DNA of 64,000 bases from PFL25 sp046260155 (GCA_046260155.1 JBJYXV010000045.1:1-64000), one strand, 5' to 3'; positions 17,464-27,028 are shown, counted from the first letter of the stretch. A program made the numbers and translations. Notes: generated by a model not told the origin, from the sequence alone.

Positions 17464-19443
17464 ATGGCTGATAAGGCAGATTTATTACTGACCAACGCCA
17501 TCGTGCTGACGATGGACGAGGAATTGCACCAGTATGATCCGGGCGCAGTGGCTGTCACCGGGGATGCGATTCTCGCAGTAGGTCCGGAGCGTGAGATACG
17601 GGGTGCCTATCCTGCCCAGCAGGTGATCGATTGTGGGGGGAAAGTGGTTATGCCAGGTTTGATCAACGCCCATACACATGTCCCCATGACCCTCTTGCGC
17701 GGTCTGGCTGATGACCTGCGGCTGGATGTCTGGTTGATGGGTTATATGATGCCAGTCGAGAGGGAATTCGTTTCCCCTGAGTTTGTTCGTCTGGGAACGC
17801 AGCTGGCCTGCGTGGAATTAATTCGCAACGGGATCACCTGCTTTGCAGATATGTATTATTTCGAAGAGCAGGTCGCCCGGGCGACCTCGGAGATAGGCTT
17901 GCGTGCCCTGTGTTCGCAGACTGTGTTGAAATTTCCCACCCCCGATGCCCAATCCTACGAGGAATCGCTGGCTGAAGCCCGAGAGTTTATCCAGCGCTGG
18001 AAAGACCACTCCCTGATCGTACCCTCCGTAGCCCCCCACTCTCCTTATACCTGCACAGAAGAGATCCTACGCGCGACCTCTGAACTGGCGGTTGAATTTG
18101 ACGTTCCTCTGCACACCCACCTCGCGGAAACGGAAACCGAGGTCGAAAATTCGCGCGCCGAGAACGGGATGCCGGTTATCCCCTACGCCAAAAAGAATAA
18201 TATATTTGATGCAAAAGTCCTAGCTGCCCACTGTGTGCACATTGATGAGGGTGAAATCCGCACCCTGCACCACCACTCAGCGGGTGTTGCACACTGCCCT
18301 TCATCCAATTTAAAACTCGCCTCCGGCGCAGCCCCGGTTAGCGAGATGCTCGCCGTTGGGCTGGATGTGGGTATCGGTACGGATGGACCCGCTTCTAACA
18401 ATGACCTGGATATGTTTGAAGAGATCCGCCTAGCGGCTTTCCTGGCCAAAGGCATCACTGGCGATCCCACCACGGTACCTGCCTCCACGGCCCTTACCAT
18501 GGCTACCCGCTTGGGGGCGAGGGCGATGCACATGGACCACCTGGTCGGTTCTTTGGAAGCCGGGAAGCGGGCTGACTTGATCATCGTGGATGTCGCCACC
18601 CTGCATAATGCACCCCGCTTTCACCGGGATAAGGTTAACATTTATTCCCAATTGGCTTATGCAACTCAATCAACCGATGTCCAATCGGTAATGGTCAACG
18701 GTCAGTGGCTGATGCGCGACCGGGAGCTGCTGACCCTCGATCATGAAGAACTGATCACCCAGGCCGGAGAATATGCCCGCCGTATCGATTCTTTCCTCAT
18801 TGAACGAGAAAAATCCGTGATTTCCAAACTTGTCGCCATCGGTGGTGCGATGGAAGGTGAAAGTTTCGAAGTTCAGGTCAAGATGCGCACCACTGACCCA
18901 GATTTAATTCTGGAAGCCATCAAGGGACCTGGTTTAGAAGTGTTGTATTCACGCCATTACCATGAATATGATGTCTACTTCATGTTTTCCGATCCGGACC
19001 AGGGAATCTTACGCTACCGAGAAGATGAATACATCGATGAAAACGACCAGATCACCAATATTCGCTACCGTTTGACCATGATTGGGCCAACCCGGGAAGC
19101 TCAATATGATAGCGATGTACTTCTATCCCGCAGTCGCTATATTGCTCCCGCTACTCACAGCCTGCGCTTCTACCGCGAGTATTTCAATCCCACCAAGGAG
19201 GTGGTGATTGAAAAACATCGCCTGCGCTGGCGAGTTTTATTCCAGGGCACAGAATTCTATATCAACCTCGACCGGGTGGACGATCCCAATCTGGGTCATT
19301 TCCTGGAAGTCAAGAGCCGCACCTGGAGCCGCAGGGACGCCGAGCACAAGGCACTTGTCGCTGGAGAATTAATGGCTTTTCTGAGTGCTTCCACGGCAGA
19401 TACACTTACCGAGGATTACGTCCAGATTGTCACCGGATCCTGA
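17464..19443 (+). CDS. Amidohydrolase (MtaD/SAH deaminase-like) fused to a CYTH-like domain
   Basis: Residues 1 to about 440 are a metal-dependent amidohydrolase of the methylthioadenosine/S-adenosylhomocysteine deaminase and chlorohydrolase group. Metal ligands visible: NAHTH (His70, His72), LHTHLAETE, HCVHID and GTDGPASNND (Asp). The normal protein ends there, but here about 215 residues follow. The tail looks like a CYTH (triphosphate tunnel) domain: EVQVKM near its start (an ExExK variant), LRYRED, RYRLTM, then RLRWRV, NLDRVDDPNLGHFLEVKSR. It may bind a polyphosphate or nucleotide. Good Shine-Dalgarno AAGGGAAG. Both parts lie in one uninterrupted frame. Confidence 0.87.
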   Translation: MADKADLLLTNAIVLTMDEELHQYDPGAVAVTGDAILAVGPEREIRGAYPAQQVIDCGGKVVMPGLINAHTHVPMTLLRGLADDLRLDVWLMGYMMPVEREFVSPEFVRLGTQLACVELIRNGITCFADMYYFEEQVARATSEIGLRALCSQTVLKFPTPDAQSYEESLAEAREFIQRWKDHSLIVPSVAPHSPYTCTEEILRATSELAVEFDVPLHTHLAETETEVENSRAENGMPVIPYAKKNNIFDAKVLAAHCVHIDEGEIRTLHHHSAGVAHCPSSNLKLASGAAPVSEMLAVGLDVGIGTDGPASNNDLDMFEEIRLAAFLAKGITGDPTTVPASTALTMATRLGARAMHMDHLVGSLEAGKRADLIIVDVATLHNAPRFHRDKVNIYSQLAYATQSTDVQSVMVNGQWLMRDRELLTLDHEELITQAGEYARRIDSFLIEREKSVISKLVAIGGAMEGESFEVQVKMRTTDPDLILEAIKGPGLEVLYSRHYHEYDVYFMFSDPDQGILRYREDEYIDENDQITNIRYRLTMIGPTREAQYDSDVLLSRSRYIAPATHSLRFYREYFNPTKEVVIEKHRLRWRVLFQGTEFYINLDRVDDPNLGHFLEVKSRTWSRRDAEHKALVAGELMAFLSASTADTLTEDYVQIVTGS

Positions 19444-19484
19444 TTGGAATTGTATTTTTCTGCTATGTAGATTACTTGGGATGT

Positions 19485-19499
19485 TATACTCACGAAATG
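19485..19499 (+). promoter_or_regulatory. -10 box placed for leaderless transcription of the next gene
   Basis: TATACT (19485-19490) is followed by six bases and then the ATG at 19497. No Shine-Dalgarno sequence is present, and no good -35 was found at 17 bases. Confidence 0.4.
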
Positions 19500-20288
19500 A
19501 ATTCAAATTTGCAATTTGCAATCCAGTTAGCCAGGGATACTGGCAAGCTCCTGTTTGATTTTTTCAATCCTGATGGATCATTCACCAGCCTTAAAGAAGA
19601 CTTCAGCGTCGTCACTGAAGCCGACTTGTCAGCTGACCAGATGATCACCGAATCGATCCATAAAAGTTATCCACAAGATGCTCTAATCAGTGAAGAACTG
19701 CAGCCAAAGATAGGGAAGGCAGGTTCAGCTGTCTGGATAGTCGACCCCTTGGATGGCACAACGAATTTCAGCCTGGGTTTACCGATCTGGGGGGTATCCA
19801 TCGCGCGTTTGGTGGACGGATGGCCTGAAATTGGTGTGGTTTATTTTCCATTCTTCGATGAATTATTTTCTGCTGCCCGAGGTGCTGGGGCTTATCTGAA
19901 TGGCGGGCAGATTCACTCGCAGCCGCCTCTCCCGGGGCAAACCACCTCGTTCTTCTCCTGCTGCACTCGTACGTACCAGCAGTACGAGGTTAAAATCCGC
20001 TATAAAACCCGTATCCTTGGGTCAGCCTGCTTCTCCCTATGCGCTGTCGCACGTGGTATGGCTGTTGTCGCATTTGAGGCCACACCAAAAATCTGGGATA
20101 TTGCCGCCGGCTGGTTAATCGCCACCGAAGCGGGGGCACCCATCGATACCCTGGATGGACCCAAACCATTCCCATTAGAAGGCAACTTCGATTACCGCTC
20201 ACGAAGTTTCCCTGTTATCTGCGCGGCAAACCAGGACTTGCTCTCAAAATCAAAGACACAAATCAAACCAAAAACGCTTTTATCCTGA
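19497..20288 (+). CDS. Inositol monophosphatase family phosphatase
   Basis: Mg2+-dependent sugar or inositol phosphate phosphatase of the IMPase/FBPase fold. Motifs in order: the metal-site SEE (LISEELQ), IVDPLDGTTNFSLGLPIW and, near the end, AKIWD-type TPKIWDIAAGWLIATEAGA. At about 263 residues it has family length. I start at the ATG 19497 rather than the upstream TTG at 19476, because the region between them contains the likely -10 box. Substrate could be inositol phosphate, histidinol phosphate or PAP; the sequence does not decide. Confidence 0.9.
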   Translation: MNSNLQFAIQLARDTGKLLFDFFNPDGSFTSLKEDFSVVTEADLSADQMITESIHKSYPQDALISEELQPKIGKAGSAVWIVDPLDGTTNFSLGLPIWGVSIARLVDGWPEIGVVYFPFFDELFSAARGAGAYLNGGQIHSQPPLPGQTTSFFSCCTRTYQQYEVKIRYKTRILGSACFSLCAVARGMAVVAFEATPKIWDIAAGWLIATEAGAPIDTLDGPKPFPLEGNFDYRSRSFPVICAANQDLLSKSKTQIKPKTLLS

Positions 20289-20305
20289 ATTCAGCAGAGG
20301 AGCCT

Positions 20306-21298
20306 ATGGAATATCGATACCTTGGAAAATCCGGCCTGCAGGTTTCAGCACTCTCCCTGGGTGCCTGGGTCACATACGGCGGTCAGGTTGGCGAGCAGGT
20401 CGCTCAAGAATGCATGCAAGCAGCGGTTGATGCGGGAGTCAATTTCTTTGACAACGCTGAAGTCTATGCTCATGGCAAAGCTGAAACTGTGATGGGCAGC
20501 GTGATCAAAAAGTCAGGCTGGAAGCGGTCGGACCTGGTCATCAGTACCAAGATCTTTTGGGGTGGGTCCGGTCCCAACCAGCGTGGTTTATCCCGTAAAC
20601 ATGTTATCGAAGGGACGCAAGCTGCTTTGGACCGCCTGCAGTTGGATTATGTTGATCTGATCTTCTGCCACCGCCCAGATATCCATACACCCATCGAAGA
20701 GACGGTGCGCGCCATGACCTTTTTGATCGATCAGGGAAAGGCATTTTATTGGGGAACAAGCGAATGGTCTGCCGAGAGGATCATGGAAGCCTATGCTGTT
20801 GCCCGAAAAGAGCACCTGATACCCCCATTAATGGAGCAGCCTGAGTACAACATGTTCGACCGCCAGAAAGTGGAAGGCGATTATGCACACCTGTACAAGG
20901 AAATCGGCCTGGGCACGACCATCTGGAGTCCGCTGGACAGCGGTATATTAACTGGCAAGTACAACCAGGGCATCCCCGAGGATAGCCGTCTGAACCTGGA
21001 AGGCTATGATTGGCTGCGCGAGGGTTATGAAAGCCCCGAGGGAAAAGAGAAAATCGAAAAAGTAGGTCGCTTGATGCCGGTCGCCGAGCAATTGGGCTGC
21101 ACGATGGCGCAGCTGGCTCTAGCCTGGTGCCTGGTAAACCCCAATGTCAGTACCGTGATCACCGGAGCATCCCGTCCAGAACAAGTTGAAGAGAATATGT
21201 CCGCTCTCGAAGTGGTGCCGAAACTGACCAGCGAAGTACTGGAAAAGATCGAAGTTATCCTGGATAACAAACCCAAACCAGAAGCAGATTTTCGATAA
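20306..21298 (+). CDS. Aldo/keto reductase (potassium-channel beta-subunit-like group)
   Basis: NADPH-dependent oxidoreductase of the AKR fold, 330 residues. Seen: the start MEYRYLGKSGLQVSALSLG, catalytic Asp/Tyr in FFDNAEVYAHG, catalytic Lys in ISTKIFWGG, YVDLIFCHRPD, WGTSEWSAE and the NADP-binding VITGASRPEQ. These match the YghZ/Kv-beta type. AGGAG precedes the ATG and the gene begins 17 bases after the phosphatase, so the two are probably cotranscribed. The substrate is unknown. Confidence 0.93.
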   Translation: MEYRYLGKSGLQVSALSLGAWVTYGGQVGEQVAQECMQAAVDAGVNFFDNAEVYAHGKAETVMGSVIKKSGWKRSDLVISTKIFWGGSGPNQRGLSRKHVIEGTQAALDRLQLDYVDLIFCHRPDIHTPIEETVRAMTFLIDQGKAFYWGTSEWSAERIMEAYAVARKEHLIPPLMEQPEYNMFDRQKVEGDYAHLYKEIGLGTTIWSPLDSGILTGKYNQGIPEDSRLNLEGYDWLREGYESPEGKEKIEKVGRLMPVAEQLGCTMAQLALAWCLVNPNVSTVITGASRPEQVEENMSALEVVPKLTSEVLEKIEVILDNKPKPEADFR

Positions 21299-21399
21299 AC
21301 TATATCGGTTGATCCGCTGATTGCCTGCTCCGTGGAACTATACAAGATTCTTCTAGGATTGATTGCTAGACCGTATTTCCCTCTCGAATATGAAGCATG

Positions 21400-21444
21400 A
21401 TCTGGCAGGGATAAATACGCAAAAAATTTATCCGGCAGATTTTT
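21400..21444 (+). terminator. Possible terminator between aldo/keto reductase and purB
   Basis: An imperfect inverted repeat (21400-21416 with 21425-21440) is followed by a short T run. It overlaps the last codons of purB. Weak evidence. Confidence 0.3.
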
Positions 21445-22828
21445 GAAATTGTTCGCGGATGGTTTTTGCAAGGTTCCGCGCCCGTTTGGGTGCATCTCCG
21501 ACATACCGGCTGATATCCAGCAGCTGCAGGAGCTGGTCAGCGCTGAGATATTCCAGGAACAGTGCTTCACTGGTGACCAGCCGCGTGAAAGCTCCTGGTT
21601 CGCCTTTCTCTTCATCCGCCCTTGCCTGCATCGCTAATTCCCTCAGTCGTTCGTGCATCACCTGTCGATCCGCACCGGATTTACTAAGAGCCATCAAAAT
21701 CCTTTCACTGCCGGTGATATGACCATATCGGGAAAGGTTGCGCTGTATCGCGGCTTCATCGATCACCAGTCCCTCAATAATTTGCTGGGAGGTAAGCAGC
21801 AGCTCGTCAGCGATCAGGAATCCTTCTGCCAGGATCGAACGCCGGTTAGCCGAATCATCCAGGGTTCTCTCCAGCAGGGACCCGGCCGCGTTATCCCATG
21901 CCTGGCGGGGCAGCTGGGCCAGCGAGCGAGCCAGGGCATCGATCTTCTCTGCTTTGATCGGGTTGCGCTTGAATGGCATGGCTGACGAGCCAACCTGCAG
22001 CTTTCCGAACGGCTCCGCCAGCTCCCCAAAACCAGGTGACTGCAAGATCCGCAGGTCGAAAGCAAATTTATTCAGAGAACTTGCCAGGCCAGCCAGATTG
22101 CTGAGCACGCGGTACTCCTGCTTGCGGGGATACACCTGGGAGGTAACCGGGTAAAACGGCAGGTTGAGCTTGGCTGACATCCCGGTCTCAAAATCAACTA
22201 GATTTTCAAGCCCAATCAATTCTGCATAGGAAGCCCCGCTGCCCACAGCACCCTTGAAGCCCTTACCGCGCAGTCCCTGCTGGCTGCGCCGCAGCTCGTC
22301 CCAATCATTGAACAGGTCCTGCACATAAAAAGCCATGCGGTAGCCCAACGTGGTCGGTTCCGCTGGCTGCAGGTGCGTATACCCCATCAGGCTATAATCC
22401 GACCACTCCTCCACCAGGTCCGTCATTGCGAGAATCAATTTAATGAGTTTTTCTATCACCAGGTTTAAAGCCTGCCGCATGCGCAGCACATCGGCGTTAT
22501 CTTCAATATCTGCCGAAGTCGCCCCCAGGTGCAAAATACCTCCACCCACTGGAGCAAGTTCTGCAAATGCTTTCAGCTCTGCCATCAAATCGTGGTGTAT
22601 CTGGCGCTCAATTTCAAAAGAACGGTCGATATTCACCTGCTGTGCTTGAGATCTGAGGTCTGCCAGCTGCTCTGCTGTAACCAGGCCAAACTCGGATTGC
22701 ACCTCCGCCAGGGCAACCCAGATCATCCGCCATAAGCGCCGCTTATTCACCTCGCCCCACACCTGGCGCATATCCTCTGAACCGTATCTCCAGGTATAGG
22801 GGGAGAGATAATCTTCATGGTTATACAT
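21428..22828 (-). CDS. purB: Adenylosuccinate lyase
   Basis: Catalyses fumarate release from SAICAR and from adenylosuccinate in purine synthesis. The protein of 466 residues has the superfamily signature SSAMPFKRNPIKAE, the catalytic-region GATSADIEDN and TLGYRMA, as expected for the fumarase/aspartase fold. I start at the ATG 22828 (MYNHEDYLSPYTWRYG), which has AAAGGA ten bases upstream; a frame from 22855 exists but lacks a binding site. It converges with the aldo/keto reductase. Confidence 0.95.
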   Translation of the reverse strand: MYNHEDYLSPYTWRYGSEDMRQVWGEVNKRRLWRMIWVALAEVQSEFGLVTAEQLADLRSQAQQVNIDRSFEIERQIHHDLMAELKAFAELAPVGGGILHLGATSADIEDNADVLRMRQALNLVIEKLIKLILAMTDLVEEWSDYSLMGYTHLQPAEPTTLGYRMAFYVQDLFNDWDELRRSQQGLRGKGFKGAVGSGASYAELIGLENLVDFETGMSAKLNLPFYPVTSQVYPRKQEYRVLSNLAGLASSLNKFAFDLRILQSPGFGELAEPFGKLQVGSSAMPFKRNPIKAEKIDALARSLAQLPRQAWDNAAGSLLERTLDDSANRRSILAEGFLIADELLLTSQQIIEGLVIDEAAIQRNLSRYGHITGSERILMALSKSGADRQVMHERLRELAMQARADEEKGEPGAFTRLVTSEALFLEYLSADQLLQLLDISRYVGDAPKRARNLAKTIREQFQKSAG

Positions 22829-22920
22829 TTGCGTCAATCCTTTCCAAAACACCATGTATATTATACTGATCGTAAGATTAACCGTGTAGCTCTGCGCGTC
22901 ACAACCTGCTGATTTGTAAT

Positions 22921-22949
22921 TTGCACAAACCAGGTTTGCTGGCTATAAT
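22921..22949 (+). promoter_or_regulatory. Predicted promoter of the PQQ/pseudokinase gene
   Basis: TTGCAC (22921-22926), a 17-base spacer and a perfect TATAAT (22944-22949). It would leave a leader of about 105 bases before the ATG at 23060. Confidence 0.55.
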
Positions 22950-23059
22950 CAAACCAGCCAAATTCTGGGTATGGTTTTACACTTTCTGCTGTCTGTGAAT
23001 ACCCTTGATTGATACACAAATCGGGCTCCTGGCTTGTTTTTGCCTGATTGACAAGTGAA

Positions 23060-24937
23060 ATGGACCAATATCAGAACAACAGCTCGGCAAACCTCTTATT
23101 GAAAAAAGGCACCCGCCTGGCGAATCGCTATTTAATCCAGAATCCGGTCAGCGAAGGCAGCAACAGTGCCGTTTACCAGGCGCGCGACCTTCGCTTTCCG
23201 AATGTCACCAAGCAGGTGATGGTGAAAGAGTTCTATAATCCATCTCCCGATCTACCAACTCGCGAGCAGAACCTGAAAAACTTTGAGCGGCAGGTCAATC
23301 TCCTGGCTACCTTGTCACATCCTGCGATACCCAGCATCCTGGATTATTTTATCCAGGATAGGCACGCTTACCTGGTCCTTGAATTTATCCATGGCCAGAC
23401 CCTGGCAGCCTGGCTGGAGGCATCACCAGGTTCCTTATCCCCCAATCAAGTTATCCCATGGGGAGTCGCTCTCTGCGAAGTACTGCAGTATCTACACGAT
23501 CACGAACCTGAACCGATTTTCGTGTGCAATCTCAATCCAAACAATATCATGCTGGATCAGCACAATCAGGTCATGCTGGTTGATTATGGACTTGCTGCTT
23601 CTTTTCACGCAGATCTAATGGTCGCCTTCAGCGGGTCGGAGAGCTATCTGGCGCCCGAGAGCTCCCAGAACCAGGTCAATGCACTTTCTGACATCTATTC
23701 ACTGGGTGCCTGTCTTTACCATTTGCTTGGTGGTCATGCCCCGCAAAATAAAGATTCCCTGATTTCAGACCAGGTATCACTCCCACAGGTAAACCCCCTT
23801 GTTTCCACAGACCTGGACCAAACGATCAATAAAGCAATGCAATACGAGCCTGCTTCACGTTACCAGAGTGCAGCCGAATTGAAATTGGACCTGCTGGCGA
23901 TCATCGGGCGAGATGATTCCAGGCAGCGAGCACCACAATTTGATGTGGTAGCTCCGCTTGCCGACACCAGCATTCAACCCACCTGGACATTTACCAGCAC
24001 GGATGAAATCCGTGGGACCGCACTATTTATTCGGGGAGTCGTATATGTTGGTTCCTACGATCACAATCTGTATGCGATCAACACTGACACGGGTAAATTA
24101 ATTTGGAAATACCAGACTGATGGCGGTATTGTCAGCCGTCCTGCAGCGGCTGAAGACTTCATCTTCATTGGGTCAGAAGACAATCGCCTGCACGTCGTTT
24201 CTGCCCGGACTGGTGCCTTAGCCTGGGCTTACTACACGAAAGGCCCTATCCGCTCATCACCTTTCGTCGCCCATGGTCATGTTTTTATTGGCTCAGATGA
24301 TATGTCACTGCATGCTGTAAATATCCATAGCGGCCGGGGGATTTGGCAGGTCGAAACCATCGGGGAAGTGCGATCGACCCCATTTGTTACTCAGGAAGAA
24401 GTTTATGCAGGCAATGAAGCCGGTGAGTTTTATTGTATGGATTTCAGGGGAGGTATTCGATGGCGTTATAAAGCCAAACGGGCGATCACCTCGTCAGCAG
24501 TCGTAGTTGAAGGCCAGGTGTTTTTCTGTTCGCTGGACAAATATATTTATGCCCTGGATGCCAAATCAGGTTATTTAATCTGGCGTTTTAAAATGGATAA
24601 AGGCTCGATATCTTCACCTTGTATTGCCGAGAATCTGCTTTATTCGGGGGCTATCGATGGTAATATATACTGCGTGAATCGGAACACCACAAAGGAAGTT
24701 TGGAGATTCAAGACTGAAAATCAGGTAACCGGGTCTCCCATTGTCCTGGGAGAGGAACTGTACTGTGGTTCAGTTGACGGAAACCTCTACTGTCTGGACA
24801 GACAAACCGGAAAATTGCGCTGGAAATTCAAGACCAACCAACCCATCACCGGGACCCCAACCGCTGGGAATGGTCAGGTCTTTATCGGTTCAATCGATCA
24901 CCAGTTGTACGCCTTACCGGTGAAACCAAGTGGTTAA
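23060..24937 (+). CDS. Protein kinase-like (probable pseudokinase) with C-terminal PQQ beta-propeller
   Basis: Residues about 20-285 follow a Hanks kinase fold, with the ATP-site Lys in VMVKEF and YLVLEFIHGQTL in place. The activation region SESYLAPES and SDIYSLGACLYHLLGG are also kinase-like. The catalytic loop, however, reads FVCNLNPNNIM where HRDLKPxN is expected, so the catalytic Asp is Asn and the following Lys is also Asn. The glycine loop is SEGSNSAVY and DFG is DYG. From about residue 305 there are seven or so PQQ-type blades with motifs such as LYAINTDTGKLIWKYQTDG. No transmembrane helix is evident, so it is probably cytoplasmic. The start has no strong ribosome binding site. Confidence 0.85.
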   Translation: MDQYQNNSSANLLLKKGTRLANRYLIQNPVSEGSNSAVYQARDLRFPNVTKQVMVKEFYNPSPDLPTREQNLKNFERQVNLLATLSHPAIPSILDYFIQDRHAYLVLEFIHGQTLAAWLEASPGSLSPNQVIPWGVALCEVLQYLHDHEPEPIFVCNLNPNNIMLDQHNQVMLVDYGLAASFHADLMVAFSGSESYLAPESSQNQVNALSDIYSLGACLYHLLGGHAPQNKDSLISDQVSLPQVNPLVSTDLDQTINKAMQYEPASRYQSAAELKLDLLAIIGRDDSRQRAPQFDVVAPLADTSIQPTWTFTSTDEIRGTALFIRGVVYVGSYDHNLYAINTDTGKLIWKYQTDGGIVSRPAAAEDFIFIGSEDNRLHVVSARTGALAWAYYTKGPIRSSPFVAHGHVFIGSDDMSLHAVNIHSGRGIWQVETIGEVRSTPFVTQEEVYAGNEAGEFYCMDFRGGIRWRYKAKRAITSSAVVVEGQVFFCSLDKYIYALDAKSGYLIWRFKMDKGSISSPCIAENLLYSGAIDGNIYCVNRNTTKEVWRFKTENQVTGSPIVLGEELYCGSVDGNLYCLDRQTGKLRWKFKTNQPITGTPTAGNGQVFIGSIDHQLYALPVKPSG

Positions 24938-25092
24938 TTACACGATGTTTGATTAAGTAAAACAGACTTTTTCGGGAATCAGGTTGGTTAATGAAGATCT
25001 TTAGAGTTCAAGATCGAGCTGATGGAGACCATGCATAATCCCCCGGTCCTGTGGTTCCAAACAAGCAGCCCGCCCAACCCAGTGATAGGAAA

Positions 25093-25887
25093 ATGTGGTT
25101 ATCGAATATGAATTCAAAACCATTTCAGGTTGGAATTGGCAGTTCAGTTGGCATGCAGCGTGAAAAAAACGAGGATGCCTTATTTGCAATGTCCATGAAC
25201 CTGGTGACCAACAGCGCCAGTATTCCCATGGGATTGTTCATCGTTGCAGATGGAATGGGCGGGCATGTCTCTGGAGAAAAAGCCAGTGAATTGGCTGCTC
25301 AAGCCATGATTCAGCAAATTTTGCCAGAATTAATTCCTCCTTTCCTGGGTTTGGTCGAAAATCGTGAAGCGGATGAATTGAAGGAGATCATGGCCGCAGG
25401 AATCCGCGCAGCCCACCTTTCCATCCAGGCAAATGCACCCGGTGGTGGTTCTACGCTGACTGGATTGCTGCTGTTCGAAGATTGGATGACGATCGCCCAT
25501 ATCGGTGATAGTCGGGCTTACCTGTTTGACGTAGACCAGGATCCCAGGGTTTTAACCACTGATCACTCTCTTGTCAAGCGGCTGGAGGATCTTGGGCAAA
25601 TTACAGCTGATGAAGCAGCCATCCACCCCCAACGCAATGTGCTCTACCGGGCCCTGGGGCAGGTTGAACCGGTTGAGGCTGAACTTATTTCAACTCGCAT
25701 ACCACCAAGTGGGCAGATAACCATTTGTTCTGACGGGTTGTGGGGAGCAGTTCCGGATCAAGAAATCTGGCGGATCATCCAGGGTGCTTCAGACCCCCAG
25801 GTAGCCTGTGATTTACTCTTAGCAGCTGCGAATGCAGCTGGTGGTCCAGATAATATATCTGTTATTATCATTAAATTAACCAATTAG
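25093..25887 (+). CDS. PP2C-type Ser/Thr protein phosphatase
   Basis: Metal-dependent phosphatase that reverses Ser/Thr kinase signalling, cytoplasmic. Motifs: REKNEDAL, the metal-site VADGMGGHVSGEKAS, GGGSTLTGLLL, AHIGDSRAYL, TTDHSLVKRLEDLG, RALGQ, ICSDGLWG and the final GGPDNISVIII. All metal Asp residues are kept. The ATG at 25093 has AGGA just before it. It lies downstream of the kinase-like PQQ protein and may form a signalling pair with it or with the active kinases elsewhere in the window. Confidence 0.93.
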   Translation: MWLSNMNSKPFQVGIGSSVGMQREKNEDALFAMSMNLVTNSASIPMGLFIVADGMGGHVSGEKASELAAQAMIQQILPELIPPFLGLVENREADELKEIMAAGIRAAHLSIQANAPGGGSTLTGLLLFEDWMTIAHIGDSRAYLFDVDQDPRVLTTDHSLVKRLEDLGQITADEAAIHPQRNVLYRALGQVEPVEAELISTRIPPSGQITICSDGLWGAVPDQEIWRIIQGASDPQVACDLLLAAANAAGGPDNISVIIIKLTN

Positions 25888-25940
25888 CCTTAGATGTTGA
25901 ATATTGCGGGCGTGTAAAGGTTTAAAATAGGTAACAATCC

Positions 25941-26186
25941 ATGTCCAGACTAGTTATTCTGCACATCCTGAATTCTGAGCCAATCCTTGGCGAAATCGAC
26001 GAGTTGCCAGCACCCACAGACAATGTGGTCACCGTGCACAACCCGCGGCATATCGATGGTAAAGATTTAAATTTCATTCAGGAACAGGTCGTCTCCGTCA
26101 TCTGGCCAATCGAGAAAATAAACTTCATTGAAATCATGCCAGGTGAAGACGACGAAGAAGATATCATTGGATTTGTGAGAGAGTAA
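25941..26186 (+). CDS. Small acidic protein of unknown function
   Basis: An 81-residue protein, MSRLVILHILNSEPILGEID at the start and ending in a strongly acidic EDDEEDIIGF stretch. I do not recognise it. A weak AGG lies about eleven bases before the ATG. It sits 53 bases after the phosphatase and only three bases before an OmpR-type regulator, which suggests cotranscription and a shared role. Confidence 0.6.
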   Translation: MSRLVILHILNSEPILGEIDELPAPTDNVVTVHNPRHIDGKDLNFIQEQVVSVIWPIEKINFIEIMPGEDDEEDIIGFVRE

Positions 26187-26189
26187 TCT

Positions 26190-26921
26190 ATGCAAGATAG
26201 TTATAAGGACCGACGGATTTTAGTTGTGGATGATGAGGAGCGCATGGTCCGCTTCATTCGCTTGAATTTGGAACATGATGGATTTCAGGTGTTCGAAGCC
26301 TTTAATGGAAAACAGGCCATTGACAAGATTCGCAGTAATCTGCCAGACCTTGTACTGCTTGATGTGATGATGCCGGATATTGATGGTTTTGAAGTCCTCG
26401 AAATGATCCGCGAGTCAAACACTGTCCCTGTCATCATGCTCACAGCAAAAGGAGAAGAGGAAGATCGTGTGCATGGCCTTGAGTTAGGTGCAGATGACTA
26501 CATCACCAAGCCTTTCAGCCCCCGGGAACTGGTCAGCCGCGTAAAGGCAGTTCTACGCCGGACGGAAATGACAGGTGCCAGCACACATGGGTTGATTGAA
26601 GTTGATGATCGATTAAAATTAGATTTTGACCGGCACGAAGTTTGGGTTGATGGCGAACTGGTGAAGCTGCGGCCAACTGAATATCGCTTGCTTTACCACC
26701 TGGTCCAGAACGCTGGTTGGGTGCTCACCCATGATCAAATCTTGACCAAAGTTTGGGGCTACGAATACCGGGATGAACCTCACTATGTCAGGCTGTATAT
26801 CAATTACTTGCGCCAGAAGATTGAGAAAGACCCCGCTAATCCAAAATATATACTTACTGAACGCGGCGTGGGTTACAGGTTCATCGATTTTAAACGCGAC
26901 AGCGAGCAGCTCGAAGCATAA
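26190..26921 (+). CDS. OmpR/PhoB-family response regulator
   Basis: DNA-binding response regulator. Receiver domain: acidic pocket VVDDEE, phospho-acceptor Asp58 in LLDVMMPD, the Thr in IMLTAKGEEED and the Lys in ITKPFSPREL. The C-terminal winged helix starts near residue 135 and ends with RGVGYRF, the usual OmpR-type end. It follows the small protein by three bases. No histidine kinase is adjacent, so it is an orphan by position. Confidence 0.95.
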   Translation: MQDSYKDRRILVVDDEERMVRFIRLNLEHDGFQVFEAFNGKQAIDKIRSNLPDLVLLDVMMPDIDGFEVLEMIRESNTVPVIMLTAKGEEEDRVHGLELGADDYITKPFSPRELVSRVKAVLRRTEMTGASTHGLIEVDDRLKLDFDRHEVWVDGELVKLRPTEYRLLYHLVQNAGWVLTHDQILTKVWGYEYRDEPHYVRLYINYLRQKIEKDPANPKYILTERGVGYRFIDFKRDSEQLEA

Positions 26922-26999
26922 ACTTTTACCTCAAAGCGCTCACAAAAAGTATGCCTTAAAATATCCCCGTGGTACAACTCCTGCAAGGCAAATCAGACC

Positions 27000-27028
27000 T
27001 TGCCAGTCGTATAACTCTGGACTATACT
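27000..27028 (+). promoter_or_regulatory. Predicted promoter of the NarL-type regulator
   Basis: TTGCCA (27000-27005), a 17-base spacer and TATACT (27023-27028), placed to start transcription near 27035, about 19 bases before the ATG. Confidence 0.65.
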
